Source: Candidatus Brachybacter algidus (GTDB lineage: Bacteria > Bacteroidota > Bacteroidia > Chitinophagales > Saprospiraceae). Taken from it: a stretch of 64,000 nt of DNA. Positions 26,081 to 34,462 of this stretch are shown one piece after another. The stretch lies in NCBI GenBank assembly GCA_016711705.1, contig JADJSK010000002.1:744001-808000 (forward strand), given 5' to 3'. Below the pieces are notes generated by a model that saw only the letters and a program-made list of their open reading frames with translations, was not told the origin of the DNA and searched no databases. The position numbers and the translations under genes were made by a program. Every line of letters begins with the position of its first letter. Positions within the stretch are counted from its first letter, which is position 1.

Positions 26081-27273
26081 TTGACGCCTTCATTTAAACA
26101 ACCTTCCTTGCGAATAAATATACTTACTTCCCGATTTCCTTACCCTTTAGAAAAAGGGGATAAACTTCGTATATATAATCAGATCAAATTACTTTCTGAG
26201 CATCACGAAATATTTTTATTTTGTATTAATGATAAAATTGTATCACAGCAAGACTTAGATCATTTATCTACTTATTGCGCTAAAATAAAGATCTATCACC
26301 TAGCAATTTGGAAGAGATTATGGACAGTTTTTACAGGGATCTTGAGTGGTCTGCCTATCCATGTGGCATATTTTTATGACAAAAGTTTTAAAAATGACAT
26401 TAGTATTGAACTTTCAAGTACAGGAGCAGATCTAACATTATGCCAATTAATCCGCGTGGTGCCATATGTTACAAACTTTGAAGGTCCGATCTGGATTGAT
26501 TTTATGGATTCTTTTTCCGGCAATTTGAAGAGAAGATACAAAATGGCACCGTGGTGGGAGAAAATCTGGCTTCCTTGGGAGATCAATAAAATCGCCAAAA
26601 TAGAGCAAATGTCTTTAAGCATTGGCCAGCATTTTACAATCATTTCCGAACAAGACAGATCGGAGATTGACCCAAATAATGATAAAAATATTTTCATCAT
26701 TCCAAACGGTGTCGATACCACATATTTCTGTCCGAATGAATACCAATATGAAGTGTTCGATATTTGCTTTACTGGCAACTTAGGCTATGAACCAAATATC
26801 AAAGCAGCATTATATCTTATAAAAAAAATTGGGCCAAAAGTTGAAGAAGATTATACTATAAGAATAGCTGGCGCACGCCCTCATAAGTCATTATTGAAAC
26901 TGTCGAACAGTAAATATCACATTAATGGTTGGGTTGAAGATATTCGTGATGTTTACTGGTCAGGTAAGATATTCGTGGCACCATTGTTTACCGGAAGTGG
27001 TCAGCAGAACAAAATCCTTGAAGCCATGGCATGTGGCACTCCTGTTATCACCACATCTCTTGTTAATAATGCAATTGGTGCCGAGCCGGGAAAAGAAATT
27101 CTTATTGCTGACGACTTAAAATCCTTTCTAATCCAAATTGATTCACTTCGGGATGATGAGAATCTCCTGCATGAATTAAGCGAAAATGCCCGTGACTTTG
27201 TCGTTAGAAAATATACCTGGAAAAGATAGGAGAGGAAATGGAGGAGTTTGTTGGTAATAAGTATAATAGTTAG
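26081..27273 (+). CDS. Glycosyltransferase family 4, frameshifted at the C-terminus
   Basis: GT-B fold transferase resembling the TIGR03087/Stp1-type glycosyltransferases: ILTSRFPYPLEKGDKLRIYN at the N-terminus, then IIPNGVDTTYFCP, DICFTGNLGYEPN, the donor-site motif APLFTGSGQQNKILEAMACG and PVITT. No ATG lies near the N-terminus, so a TTG at 26081 or 26108 must start it. The frame stops after KYTWKR; one extra A in the A4 run 27221-27224 gives KKIGEEMEEFVGNKYNS, the normal end of such proteins, with a stop at 27271-27273. The sugar is unknown. Confidence 0.83.
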
Positions 27274-27276
27274 CAA

Positions 27277-27360
27277 GTTAACCAGTATTAGAGTTAACCA
27301 GTGTCCAATGTTGGAGCTATTTAGCAGCACTCTAATACTCTTATACTCTAATACTGTTCT
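27277..27360 (+). repeat. Octamer arrays after the glycosyltransferase
   Basis: AGTTAACC, AGTATTAG, AGTTAACC words from 27285 on. An inverted-sense block CTAATACT/CTTATACT lies at 27324-27355. Period is 8 bases. Confidence 0.65.
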
Positions 27361-27379
27361 ACTTTGAAACAACTTTTCT

Positions 27380-27387
27380 TACATTTG
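27380..27387 (+). promoter_or_regulatory. -7 box for ribBA
   Basis: TACATTTG, 19 bases before the ATG. Confidence 0.5.
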
Positions 27388-27405
27388 CCGTTTTAAACAG
27401 AAGAT

Positions 27406-28509
27406 ATGCTAGATAATATAACTGATGCCATAGAGGCTATAAAAAATGGAGATCTTATCATTGTCGTTGATGATGAAAATCGGGAGAATGAAGGAGACTT
27501 TATTTGTGCTGCAGAACTTGTGACCCCTGATAAAATCAACTTTATGGCGACTGTCGGTCGTGGACTAATATGTGCTCCACTGGAACAAGATAGGGTAGAT
27601 GCTCTAGGTCTGGAGATGATGGTCAATAGGAATACAGCCATGCATGAAACTGCATTTACGGTGTCTATCGACCTGATTGGTCATGGATGTAGTACAGGTA
27701 TTTCAGCATATGATAGAGCCACAGGTATCCAAGCCTTGACAGATCCAAAAATAACGAAGGATGATTATGCAAAACCCGGACATATTTTTCCATTGAAGGC
27801 AAAAGAGGGTGGAGTCTTAAGAAGAACAGGTCATACAGAAGCGGCGATCGATCTTGCTAAATTAGCAGGACTTTATCCGGCAGGTGTTTTGGTGGAAATA
27901 TTAAATCCTGATGGCACAATGGCACGGCTGCCTCAACTCCTTGAAATAGCCAAAGAGCATGACTTAAGAATAATATCTATAGACGATTTGGTAGCCTACA
28001 GATTGCAAACAGAGCAATTGATAAAAAAGGAATTTGAGGGACCGGTTAATTCGCCTTTTGGTGAGTTGAAAGTGCATGTGTATAAACAGATCACCAGTGA
28101 TGATATTCACATAGCACTGCAATGGGGCGATTGGACAGAGGAGGAAGAGGTTCCTGTTAGGGTATTTTCTGAGAATAATGCCCATGAGTTGGCAGCTTTT
28201 ATTTTTTCTGGCTGGAATCAACAATTAGGAAAAGTGATGGATTATTTCAAAAAGAATGGCAAGGGATTAGCCTTATTCATGAGACAATCTGAGAGTTCTC
28301 CTGACTTAATTGACTCTGTTATCAATCTTTCGAAGGGGATAAAAGTGGATATACGTGATGAGCAAAGAGACTTGGGTATTGGGGCACAGATCATAAGGGA
28401 TATGGGTATCACAAAACTAAATCTGATTACTTCTTCCACAATGAGAAGAGTGGGCATCATGGGCTATGGGCTGGAGATAACAAGAACCACAGCAGTGGGT
28501 GAAATATGA
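27406..28509 (+). CDS. ribB: RibBA: DHBP synthase with a degenerate GTP cyclohydrolase II domain
   Basis: 367 residues. The N-terminal half (1-~200) is an intact 3,4-dihydroxy-2-butanone-4-phosphate synthase of riboflavin synthesis: DDENRENEGDFICAAE holds the acidic metal-binding loop, and GISAYDRATGIQAL, PGHIFPLKAKEGGVLRRTGHTEA and AGLYPAGVLVEIL follow. The C-terminal half aligns with RibA in layout, but the zinc site with three Cys in GDxxxSxRCDCG is absent; the equivalent stretch reads SGWNQQLGKVMDYFKKNG. The final substrate loop LITSSTMRRVGIMGYGLEI is RibA-like. GTP cyclohydrolase activity is therefore unlikely, and a separate RibA would be needed. Confidence 0.92.
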   Translation: MLDNITDAIEAIKNGDLIIVVDDENRENEGDFICAAELVTPDKINFMATVGRGLICAPLEQDRVDALGLEMMVNRNTAMHETAFTVSIDLIGHGCSTGISAYDRATGIQALTDPKITKDDYAKPGHIFPLKAKEGGVLRRTGHTEAAIDLAKLAGLYPAGVLVEILNPDGTMARLPQLLEIAKEHDLRIISIDDLVAYRLQTEQLIKKEFEGPVNSPFGELKVHVYKQITSDDIHIALQWGDWTEEEEVPVRVFSENNAHELAAFIFSGWNQQLGKVMDYFKKNGKGLALFMRQSESSPDLIDSVINLSKGIKVDIRDEQRDLGIGAQIIRDMGITKLNLITSSTMRRVGIMGYGLEITRTTAVGEI

Positions 28510-28598
28510 TATTAAAGCAATTTTCGCAAGCAAAGCTGTTGATAATTTAATCAATGATATCCTATAATCAGACTAATTAATGGCTATTGATGGCCAGA

Positions 28599-28832
28599 TT
28601 AAATACAAGTCATTTCCGCATATTGTTTCTTTAATTTACAAGCTAGCATGCCAATACCATATAGCGCTTCTTTTGAATTTGCAAAAATGGTAAAGAAGTT
28701 TTCTTCCCCTTTATTAAATTCAAAAAGCACTTCGCAGCGATAGTCTGTATTTTGTTTTAACTCCAATTCCAGATATCTTTCGACGTCCATGACAGCAATA
28801 TGATAGGGGAAACTTACAGTGATGGTTACCAT
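28599..28832 (-). CDS. Small uncharacterised protein
   Basis: 77 residues, soluble, with a beta-alpha-beta-beta-alpha pattern (VTITVSFPYHI, DVERYLELELKQ, YRCEVLFEF, FFTIFANSKEALYGIGMLAC) like ferredoxin-fold modules. I do not recognise it. Evidence for a real gene is the coherent hydrophobic pattern and its location in an otherwise empty 500-base gap, convergent with ribBA. No -7 box was found. Confidence 0.55.
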   Translation of the reverse strand: MVTITVSFPYHIAVMDVERYLELELKQNTDYRCEVLFEFNKGEENFFTIFANSKEALYGIGMLACKLKKQYAEMTCI

Positions 28833-29008
28833 ATATAAGTGTTATAAATGTGTGTATTAATAAATATATTATTTGATTTAAAATCGATATGTACGTATGT
28901 ATTCGATATTTAGATGTGGCTTTAAAAAAAGTCACTTATAATGACAGTAAAAAAAATTGAAATACTGATTATCAATAAGTTAAATTATGTCCTAATTAAA
29001 ATTTTTTT

Positions 29009-29485
29009 GTGAAAAAATTCAATGTAGCAGTAACCATAACCAAAGAGGATATCATTGCACTTGCGATGTACAACCTGCGTCAAAAAAGGAGAAATTTTAT
29101 AATTATTAATGCCGCAATTTTAATATTACTCGTGTATTTTTTTGATCATCAATTTAATAATATTTATCTGGTTTGGTTTTTATCCATTTGCCTCGTTACT
29201 TCATTCATTTTTCTATCCATTCAAATTGTCAAAATCAGAGCAATTAGGCAATACAACTCTCAAAAAGCATTCCGCCAACCATTATATTATGAGCTATTTG
29301 ATGATCATTATGAAGTAAAATCAATTGGTCTCGAATCATCAATCACGTGGGCTTCGCGCTTTGCTATTCGTCAAAATGAAAGCTATATTTTTATTTATCA
29401 TTTCAAAGAAGTCGCTTCGATCATTCCTAAAAGATATTTGGATATTAAAATGCAGCACTTTTTTGATGAGTTGATTAGAAAGTAG
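29009..29485 (+). CDS. YcxB-like membrane protein
   Basis: 158 residues from a GTG start. An N-terminal beta segment (FNVAVTITKEDIIALAMYN) is followed by two transmembrane helices (FIIINAAILILLVYFF and IYLVWFLSICLVTSFIFLSI). The C-terminal YcxB-like domain contains LYYELFDDHYEVKSIGLES, ITWASRFAIRQNESYIFIY and ASIIPKRYL. The order matches the YcxB family (PF14317) of small inner-membrane proteins of unknown function. The GTG is preferred because it completes the first strand. The largest repeat array of the window starts just after its stop. Confidence 0.78.
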   Translation: MKKFNVAVTITKEDIIALAMYNLRQKRRNFIIINAAILILLVYFFDHQFNNIYLVWFLSICLVTSFIFLSIQIVKIRAIRQYNSQKAFRQPLYYELFDDHYEVKSIGLESSITWASRFAIRQNESYIFIYHFKEVASIIPKRYLDIKMQHFFDELIRK

Positions 29486-29486
29486 T

Positions 29487-30225
29487 GGTCAGTGGTCAGT
29501 GTGGTCAGTAATCAGTGGTCAGTGGTCAGTCATCAGTGATCAGTAATTCAATGTAGCCTTATTCTAATTTTTAACTTCTAATTTCTAATTTTTTTATCAG
29601 TAATCAGTAATCAGTGGTCAGTAATTAGTAATCAGTGGTCAGTGATCAGTAATTAAATGTAGCCTCATTCTAATTTCTAACTTATAATTTCTAATTTTTT
29701 TATCAGTAATCAGTAATCAGTAATCAGTGATCAGTGATCAGTGGTCAGTAATTAAATGTAGCCTCATTCTAATTTCTAACTTCTAATTTCTAATTTTTTT
29801 ACCAGTAATCAGTAATCAGAAATCAGTGGTCAGTGATCAGTGATCAGTAATTAAATGTAGCCTCATTCTAATTTCTAACTTCTAATTTCTAATTTTATAT
29901 CAGTAATCGGTATTCAGTGGCCAGTCATTAGTTGCAAGTAAGCTACTGTTGCCTCATTCTAATTTCTAACTTCTAATTTCTAATTTTTTATCAGTAATCA
30001 GTGGTCAGTCATCAGTAATCAGTGGTCAGTCATCAGTGATCAGTCATCAGTAGTCAGTCATCAGTGATCAGTCATCAGTAATCAGTAATCAATGATCAGT
30101 CATCAGTGGTCAGTCATCAGTGGTCAGTAATTCAATGCAGCCTCATTCTAATTTCTAACTTCTAATTTCTAATTTTTTTATTAAATAATCGCCTGTAGTA
30201 TAGATCTAGCAATTCCGTCAGCTCT
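29487..30225 (+). repeat. Composite satellite: CAGTNRT heptamers with six ~56-bp conserved blocks
   Basis: Heptamers CAGTGGT/CAGTAAT/CAGTGAT/CAGTCAT alternate with a conserved block that begins AATTNAATGYAGCC and contains TCATTCTAATTTCTAACTTC. Blocks start near 29545, 29651, 29750, 29849, 29940 and 30129, giving spacing of 106, 99, 99, 91 and 189 bases. The blocks are 90% or more alike by eye; the heptamer stretches vary in length. There are no cas genes and no unique spacers. Confidence 0.93.
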
Positions 30226-30274
30226 CATTATTCATTATTCATTATTCGTTGTTCATTGCTCATTATCCATTATT
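30226..30274 (-). repeat. Heptamer array (CATTATT) running through the pgpH stop codon
   Basis: Seven words in phase: CATTATT x3, CGTTGTT, CATTGCT, CATTATC, CATTATT. The stop codon of pgpH (30270-30272) is part of the last unit. Confidence 0.85.
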
Positions 30275-32354
30275 TAACCTCACTATCCGGATACGCTATC
30301 CTGATATGATTCATATTGACGAGCATCGTCTTAAATATCCTCGTACATACTTGTACATCTTCAAAAGTCATTTCTGACCTGTCCAGTTGCCCTGACTCGA
30401 TTTTAGCTTTTATGAGCTTATCTACCATTTCATTTATTTCCTCTTCTGTAGGATTCATGAGGCTCTTGACTGCTGCTTCAACTGTATCAGCGAGCATGAC
30501 AATTACTTGCTCTTTACTCTTTGGTTTAGGACCTGGGTATGTAAACACCTTTTCGTCAACAGGGTGGTCGGCATGTTCTTTCATGAATTTTCTATAGAAG
30601 TATTCCACTTTTGTAGTCCCATGGTGAGTTTTTATAAATTCGATGATCACACTAGGTAGTCCGAACTTTTTACCGATTCTAACACCTTCCGGTACATGCT
30701 CTATGATGATTTTGGCTGAAGTGACACAGTCCAAAGAATCATGTGGATTAACATTGTTTTGATTCTCTGTAAAATTGAAAGGATTTTTCATCTTTCCGAT
30801 ATCATGATAAAGCGCACCCACACGTGCCATGGTGCTATTGGCTCCTATTTTTTCAGATGCTGCCTCTGCTAAAGTAGCTACATGAAGTACATGTTGAAAT
30901 GTTCCAGGAGCTTTAATAGAAAGTTCTTTTAAAAGGTTATTATTTAGATCTGATAGCTCAGCCAAGGTAATACTGGACGTAAAACCAAACAATCTTTCCA
31001 ATAATGGAATCAAAGGATAAGCAAGTAATGTAAGAAATACATTCAGGCATATCCACCAAATGCTGTTGATATTGAAATCATTCAGATTATTGTTTTTGAT
31101 ATAGGTTAGGAACAAGTAGGTAAAAGTATAGGTGGCCAAGAGAAGCATTAGTAAAAGAAAGAATTTTGACCAATATCTGGTTTCTTTAGTAAGGATGACA
31201 ACCATTATTCCGGCTGTAATATGCATGATGATATAGTCCTTCGTCACAGGGCCAAAAAGAGCGACAATGATTAATATAACGATCAATGTGAAAAAGGCAA
31301 GTCTCTGGTTGTAAAAATTCTTAATTACAATAGGAGCAATACAAAAGGGGATCATCAATAGATCCAATGTATTAGACTTTATGACAAAATAGGTTAGAAC
31401 GGCATAAAAAACAATCCACAAATTCATGAACAGCATCTTCTTGAATATAAGGAAAACTTCTCTGACATAAGTCCTGACATACATCACATAAAATACAAGG
31501 ATGAACGTGATGAAAAGAAAATATGCCATAAATGACTTGAAATAAGAAAATCTTCCCGTATTATCAGCTTCAAATCTATCTTTGAGTGAAACTAATTTTT
31601 GATAGCTATCTTTGGATATGGTAGAGTTGCGGGTGATGATGATATCTCCTTTTCTGACCACCCCTATATTGGGAGAAATGTCCTGATACTCTTGATTTAG
31701 GAATTCATTTGATAATTCCTGATCCAAAAAAAGATTTGGCTCAAGAATGGCATCAACCAATGGAAATAGATATAATCCTTTAGTGCCAATGGACATCAGC
31801 TCTTTCCGAGCTTCTTCTTTGGCATTACTTATGCCTGAAATGGCGGCTCTTGGCCTGAGCGTCAAGGTGTTACCGTCTACTATTTGGATTAGAAAATCCT
31901 TCTCTCGATCTTTGTATTGATCATTGGATTCAATAACGCCATCTTTGTAAATCTTCGAAAAAGCATCTTTTAGAAGCCGGGTGTTAAAATCATTGAAGTT
32001 TGTAAGGAATAATGCTGTGTCGCCTTGGACTTTATTCTTATAAAGATTATATTCTTCTAAAATATTATCTTCTAAATTATCTGTAATAGCCTCGTTTTTT
32101 TTGTAATAAGGCGTGAAAGTCTTCTGGATTTCATCCTTTTCTTTAGCTAGTTCAGAATCGGTTTTTCTTATGGCAAAATCGTATGGAGCTCTAAGGTCAC
32201 TATACTTCCATTTGGACCCTTCCTCAAACTCGTAAGTAATTGATTTAATGCGAGGAAGAAGCAAACTGATGATCAATGCCGAAGTAAGAATGATAAGTAG
32301 TCGGTATGAACCTGTCAGATTTCTAAGAAATGAAAATGAAAAATTTGGCTCCAT
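30270..32354 (-). CDS. PgpH-like HD phosphohydrolase (c-di-AMP phosphodiesterase family)
   Basis: 694 residues. Layout: N-terminal transmembrane helix (20-35), a large extracytoplasmic 7TMR-HDED domain (about 40-270), seven membrane segments (275-460) and a cytoplasmic HD domain with HVLHVATLAEAA (488-499), the HD pair in ALYHDIGKMKNP (517-518) and KTHHGTTKVEYFY. This is the architecture of PgpH, which in Listeria hydrolyses c-di-AMP. Activity on c-di-AMP here is inferred from the family. It starts 2 bases after the adenosyltransferase stop, so both form an operon. Confidence 0.92.
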   Translation of the reverse strand: MEPNFSFSFLRNLTGSYRLLIILTSALIISLLLPRIKSITYEFEEGSKWKYSDLRAPYDFAIRKTDSELAKEKDEIQKTFTPYYKKNEAITDNLEDNILEEYNLYKNKVQGDTALFLTNFNDFNTRLLKDAFSKIYKDGVIESNDQYKDREKDFLIQIVDGNTLTLRPRAAISGISNAKEEARKELMSIGTKGLYLFPLVDAILEPNLFLDQELSNEFLNQEYQDISPNIGVVRKGDIIITRNSTISKDSYQKLVSLKDRFEADNTGRFSYFKSFMAYFLFITFILVFYVMYVRTYVREVFLIFKKMLFMNLWIVFYAVLTYFVIKSNTLDLLMIPFCIAPIVIKNFYNQRLAFFTLIVILIIVALFGPVTKDYIIMHITAGIMVVILTKETRYWSKFFLLLMLLLATYTFTYLFLTYIKNNNLNDFNINSIWWICLNVFLTLLAYPLIPLLERLFGFTSSITLAELSDLNNNLLKELSIKAPGTFQHVLHVATLAEAASEKIGANSTMARVGALYHDIGKMKNPFNFTENQNNVNPHDSLDCVTSAKIIIEHVPEGVRIGKKFGLPSVIIEFIKTHHGTTKVEYFYRKFMKEHADHPVDEKVFTYPGPKPKSKEQVIVMLADTVEAAVKSLMNPTEEEINEMVDKLIKAKIESGQLDRSEMTFEDVQVCTRIFKTMLVNMNHIRIAYPDSEVK

Positions 32355-32356
32355 GT

Positions 32357-32908
32357 TTATTTGTTATGTGCAGGTTTCCAGGGAATATCCTCAAGCCCTT
32401 TTGAGAAACTTAAAAAACGAGCCAGAACGAAAAAGTAATCTGAAAGCCTGTTGAAAAACTTCAATAAGACTTCATCTACCTCTTCAACCTCACTCAAGCC
32501 GACTATGCATCGCTCTGCTCTCCGGCATATACACCTGGACATATGTGCGAAAGAAGTCGGAAGATAACCTGAAGGTAAAATGAAATTTCGCAAAGGACTT
32601 AATTTTTCCTCCATTCTATCAATATAAGTTTCAAGTTTGGTTACAGCATCTTCTCCAGGTGCTTCGATGTACAGTTTGCCCCCGGGAGGAGTTGCCAGAA
32701 TTGAGCCATACGCAAAGAGCCAATGCTGCACCTCAAGCAATTGTTCTTTTGCTGTTGCGTTGTCAGATGAATCAATGATAAGGCCAACAGATGAATTTAA
32801 CTCATCGACCGTCCCATAAGCGTCTATTCGCAAAGAGTTTTTTGGCAACATTTTTCCTCCAAATAGCGAGGTCATACCTTTATCACCCTTCTTAGTGTAA
32901 ATCTTCAT
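32357..32908 (-). CDS. PduO-type cob(I)alamin adenosyltransferase
   Basis: 183 residues of the ATR/PduO family, a trimeric helical bundle that makes adenosylcobalamin from cob(I)alamin and ATP. The N-terminal ATP-binding loop reads KIYTKKGDKGMTSLFGG. The conserved AYGTVDELNSSVG, RRAERCIVGL and LLKFFNRLSDYFFVLAR (with the corrin-contacting F and the N-R-L-S-D block) are intact. Together with the mutase at 9-11 kb it makes a functional AdoCbl pathway. It heads an operon with the PgpH-like gene; no direct link between the two functions is known. Confidence 0.95.
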   Translation of the reverse strand: MKIYTKKGDKGMTSLFGGKMLPKNSLRIDAYGTVDELNSSVGLIIDSSDNATAKEQLLEVQHWLFAYGSILATPPGGKLYIEAPGEDAVTKLETYIDRMEEKLSPLRNFILPSGYLPTSFAHMSRCICRRAERCIVGLSEVEEVDEVLLKFFNRLSDYFFVLARFLSFSKGLEDIPWKPAHNK

Positions 32909-32924
32909 GGATCTATTTATTGTC

Positions 32925-32932
32925 CAAAGATA
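32925..32932 (-). promoter_or_regulatory. -7 box for the adenosyltransferase/pgpH operon
   Basis: TATCTTTG on the minus strand, 17 bases before the ATG. No B12 riboswitch precedes it. Confidence 0.5.
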
Positions 32933-32941
32933 AACATTTAA

Positions 32942-34075
32942 TTAATTAGCTACGGAAGGCATGAAATGTAATAGCAGATATCCAACGTTGGCTGAAATGA
33001 TAATCAACCAAAGCAAATTGAGTTTAGGCCACTTTAACAGTATAAGTAAACATAGAATGAAAATGATCCAAAGTTTAATATCTATGAGAACTACATAACC
33101 CATTGACACAGATGTTGCAAATAAAATAGCAATGGATGCAACCATGAGTGCGTTAAAGGCTATTTGCCATGTAGAAGATCTCAATGCCCGGGAAAGTATA
33201 GTACTTCCCAATATAGCATATACAAATATTGGAATCATAAAACCTAAAGTGGCAAAAAGAGCACCTTGCCATAAGTTTAACTGATATCCAAGAAAGGTGA
33301 CAGTAGATAATATTGGCCCGGGGGCGAAAAGACCGAATGCGATCGTATCGAGTATGGTATTTAGTGGTAATATATTGGTGTCCACTAAATCCATTTTTAA
33401 ATAAGCAAAGATTACATAACCGCTTCCAATCATAAGTGCGCCAATCTTTGCAAACAGTAAAATTAGCTTGTTATTATCGATAAGTGGTACAATTATCTCC
33501 GGAGGTATCTGCATCAAAAAACCGATTGATGCTTCTGATGCCTTGACTGTTTGTTTGACAATAATATAGGCTACGACACTCAACACCAACAGCAGCAATG
33601 GATTTAATCCGGCGAATGATGCTCCAGCAACAGTAAAAAATATGGCAAGTAGTTTAAGATCTTTTATATATTTTACAGAAAAAACAAAACACGTATATAA
33701 AAGTATAGAGATCACAGCAGCGCGAATCCCATAAAGGAATGGGTCGACAATTTTAAATTTACCATTTACAAATTCTTTATAATATAATGCGATGACCAAC
33801 ATGAGCAGACATGAAGGAATGACAAATGCAAATCCCGCTACTAACATCCCAATAATACCTGATTGCTGAAAGCCGATCTTCATGGCTAACTGTGTACTTG
33901 AAGGACCTGGTAAGGAGTTGCTTTCTTTCCGAAGTCTGTTAAATGTCTCCTGGTCTAGTAAATGTTTCTTTGTTACGATCTCATTTTCCATTAGCTTGCT
34001 ATGTGAATTGGGACCGCCGAAGCTAAAAGCTCCAAGTTTTAAAAAGAACCAGAAAATATCCAAAAGTTTAGTCAT
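32942..34075 (-). CDS. chrA: Chromate transporter (ChrA/CHR family), two-domain form
   Basis: 377 residues, about ten hydrophobic segments in two homologous halves, the long-chain CHR layout. Half 1 has FFLKLGAFSFGGPNSHSKLM, then NSLPGPSSTQLAMKIGFQQ. Half 2 has IGALMIGSGYVIFAYLKMDL and FGLFAPGPILSTVTFLGYQL. ChrA exports chromate by proton antiport in known cases; many genomic members have no proven substrate, and the N-G-L-P motif region is slightly altered here. It is divergent from dnaE and unlinked to other metal genes. Confidence 0.9.
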   Translation of the reverse strand: MTKLLDIFWFFLKLGAFSFGGPNSHSKLMENEIVTKKHLLDQETFNRLRKESNSLPGPSSTQLAMKIGFQQSGIIGMLVAGFAFVIPSCLLMLVIALYYKEFVNGKFKIVDPFLYGIRAAVISILLYTCFVFSVKYIKDLKLLAIFFTVAGASFAGLNPLLLLVLSVVAYIIVKQTVKASEASIGFLMQIPPEIIVPLIDNNKLILLFAKIGALMIGSGYVIFAYLKMDLVDTNILPLNTILDTIAFGLFAPGPILSTVTFLGYQLNLWQGALFATLGFMIPIFVYAILGSTILSRALRSSTWQIAFNALMVASIAILFATSVSMGYVVLIDIKLWIIFILCLLILLKWPKLNLLWLIIISANVGYLLLHFMPSVAN

Positions 34076-34416
34076 GCCGGTATTTGTTAATCGGGCAAAT
34101 ATATTAAAAATTATAATTATATGTTTTGTTTGAAAGAATTAGACTTTAAAGATTTGTTCAAGGTATTGTAAATGCTAAGTTAAGTTTTAGCTAACTTATT
34201 ACAGCTAAAATTTAGACAAAGGTCAAATTTATCGTGGTGAAGGTTCCATGAATTAATATTTTTTAACTAATAAAATATATTTCAAAATGCTCAAAAAGCA
34301 TCGTCTGCATGCCATTATCCTGATTATAAAATTATCATTAACATCATTATCATCAGCATCTCATAAATCATAACAATATCATTACTACATATAATATTTA
34401 AATATATAAATTTTCA
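34076..34416. other. AT-rich divergent spacer between chrA and dnaE
   Basis: No ORF. A short inverted repeat TAAGTTA/TAACTTA occurs near 34172-34198. Each side carries a promoter box for its gene. Nothing else was seen. Confidence 0.5.
34096..34103 (-). promoter_or_regulatory. -7 box for chrA
   Basis: TATATTTG on the minus strand, 21 bases before the ATG. Confidence 0.5.
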
Positions 34417-34424
34417 TAACTTTG
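34417..34424 (+). promoter_or_regulatory. -7 box for dnaE
   Basis: TAACTTTG, 39 bases before the ATG at 34463. Confidence 0.5.
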
Positions 34425-34462
34425 ACCTTCCCCTATATATCAACATCTTAATAAAAGGATCC

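Noticed and set aside
29487..30225. CRISPR array (regular ~99-bp period)
   Set aside because: The segments between conserved blocks are themselves repetitive CAGTNRT words, not unique spacers. The block is longer than CRISPR repeats and there are no cas genes in the window.
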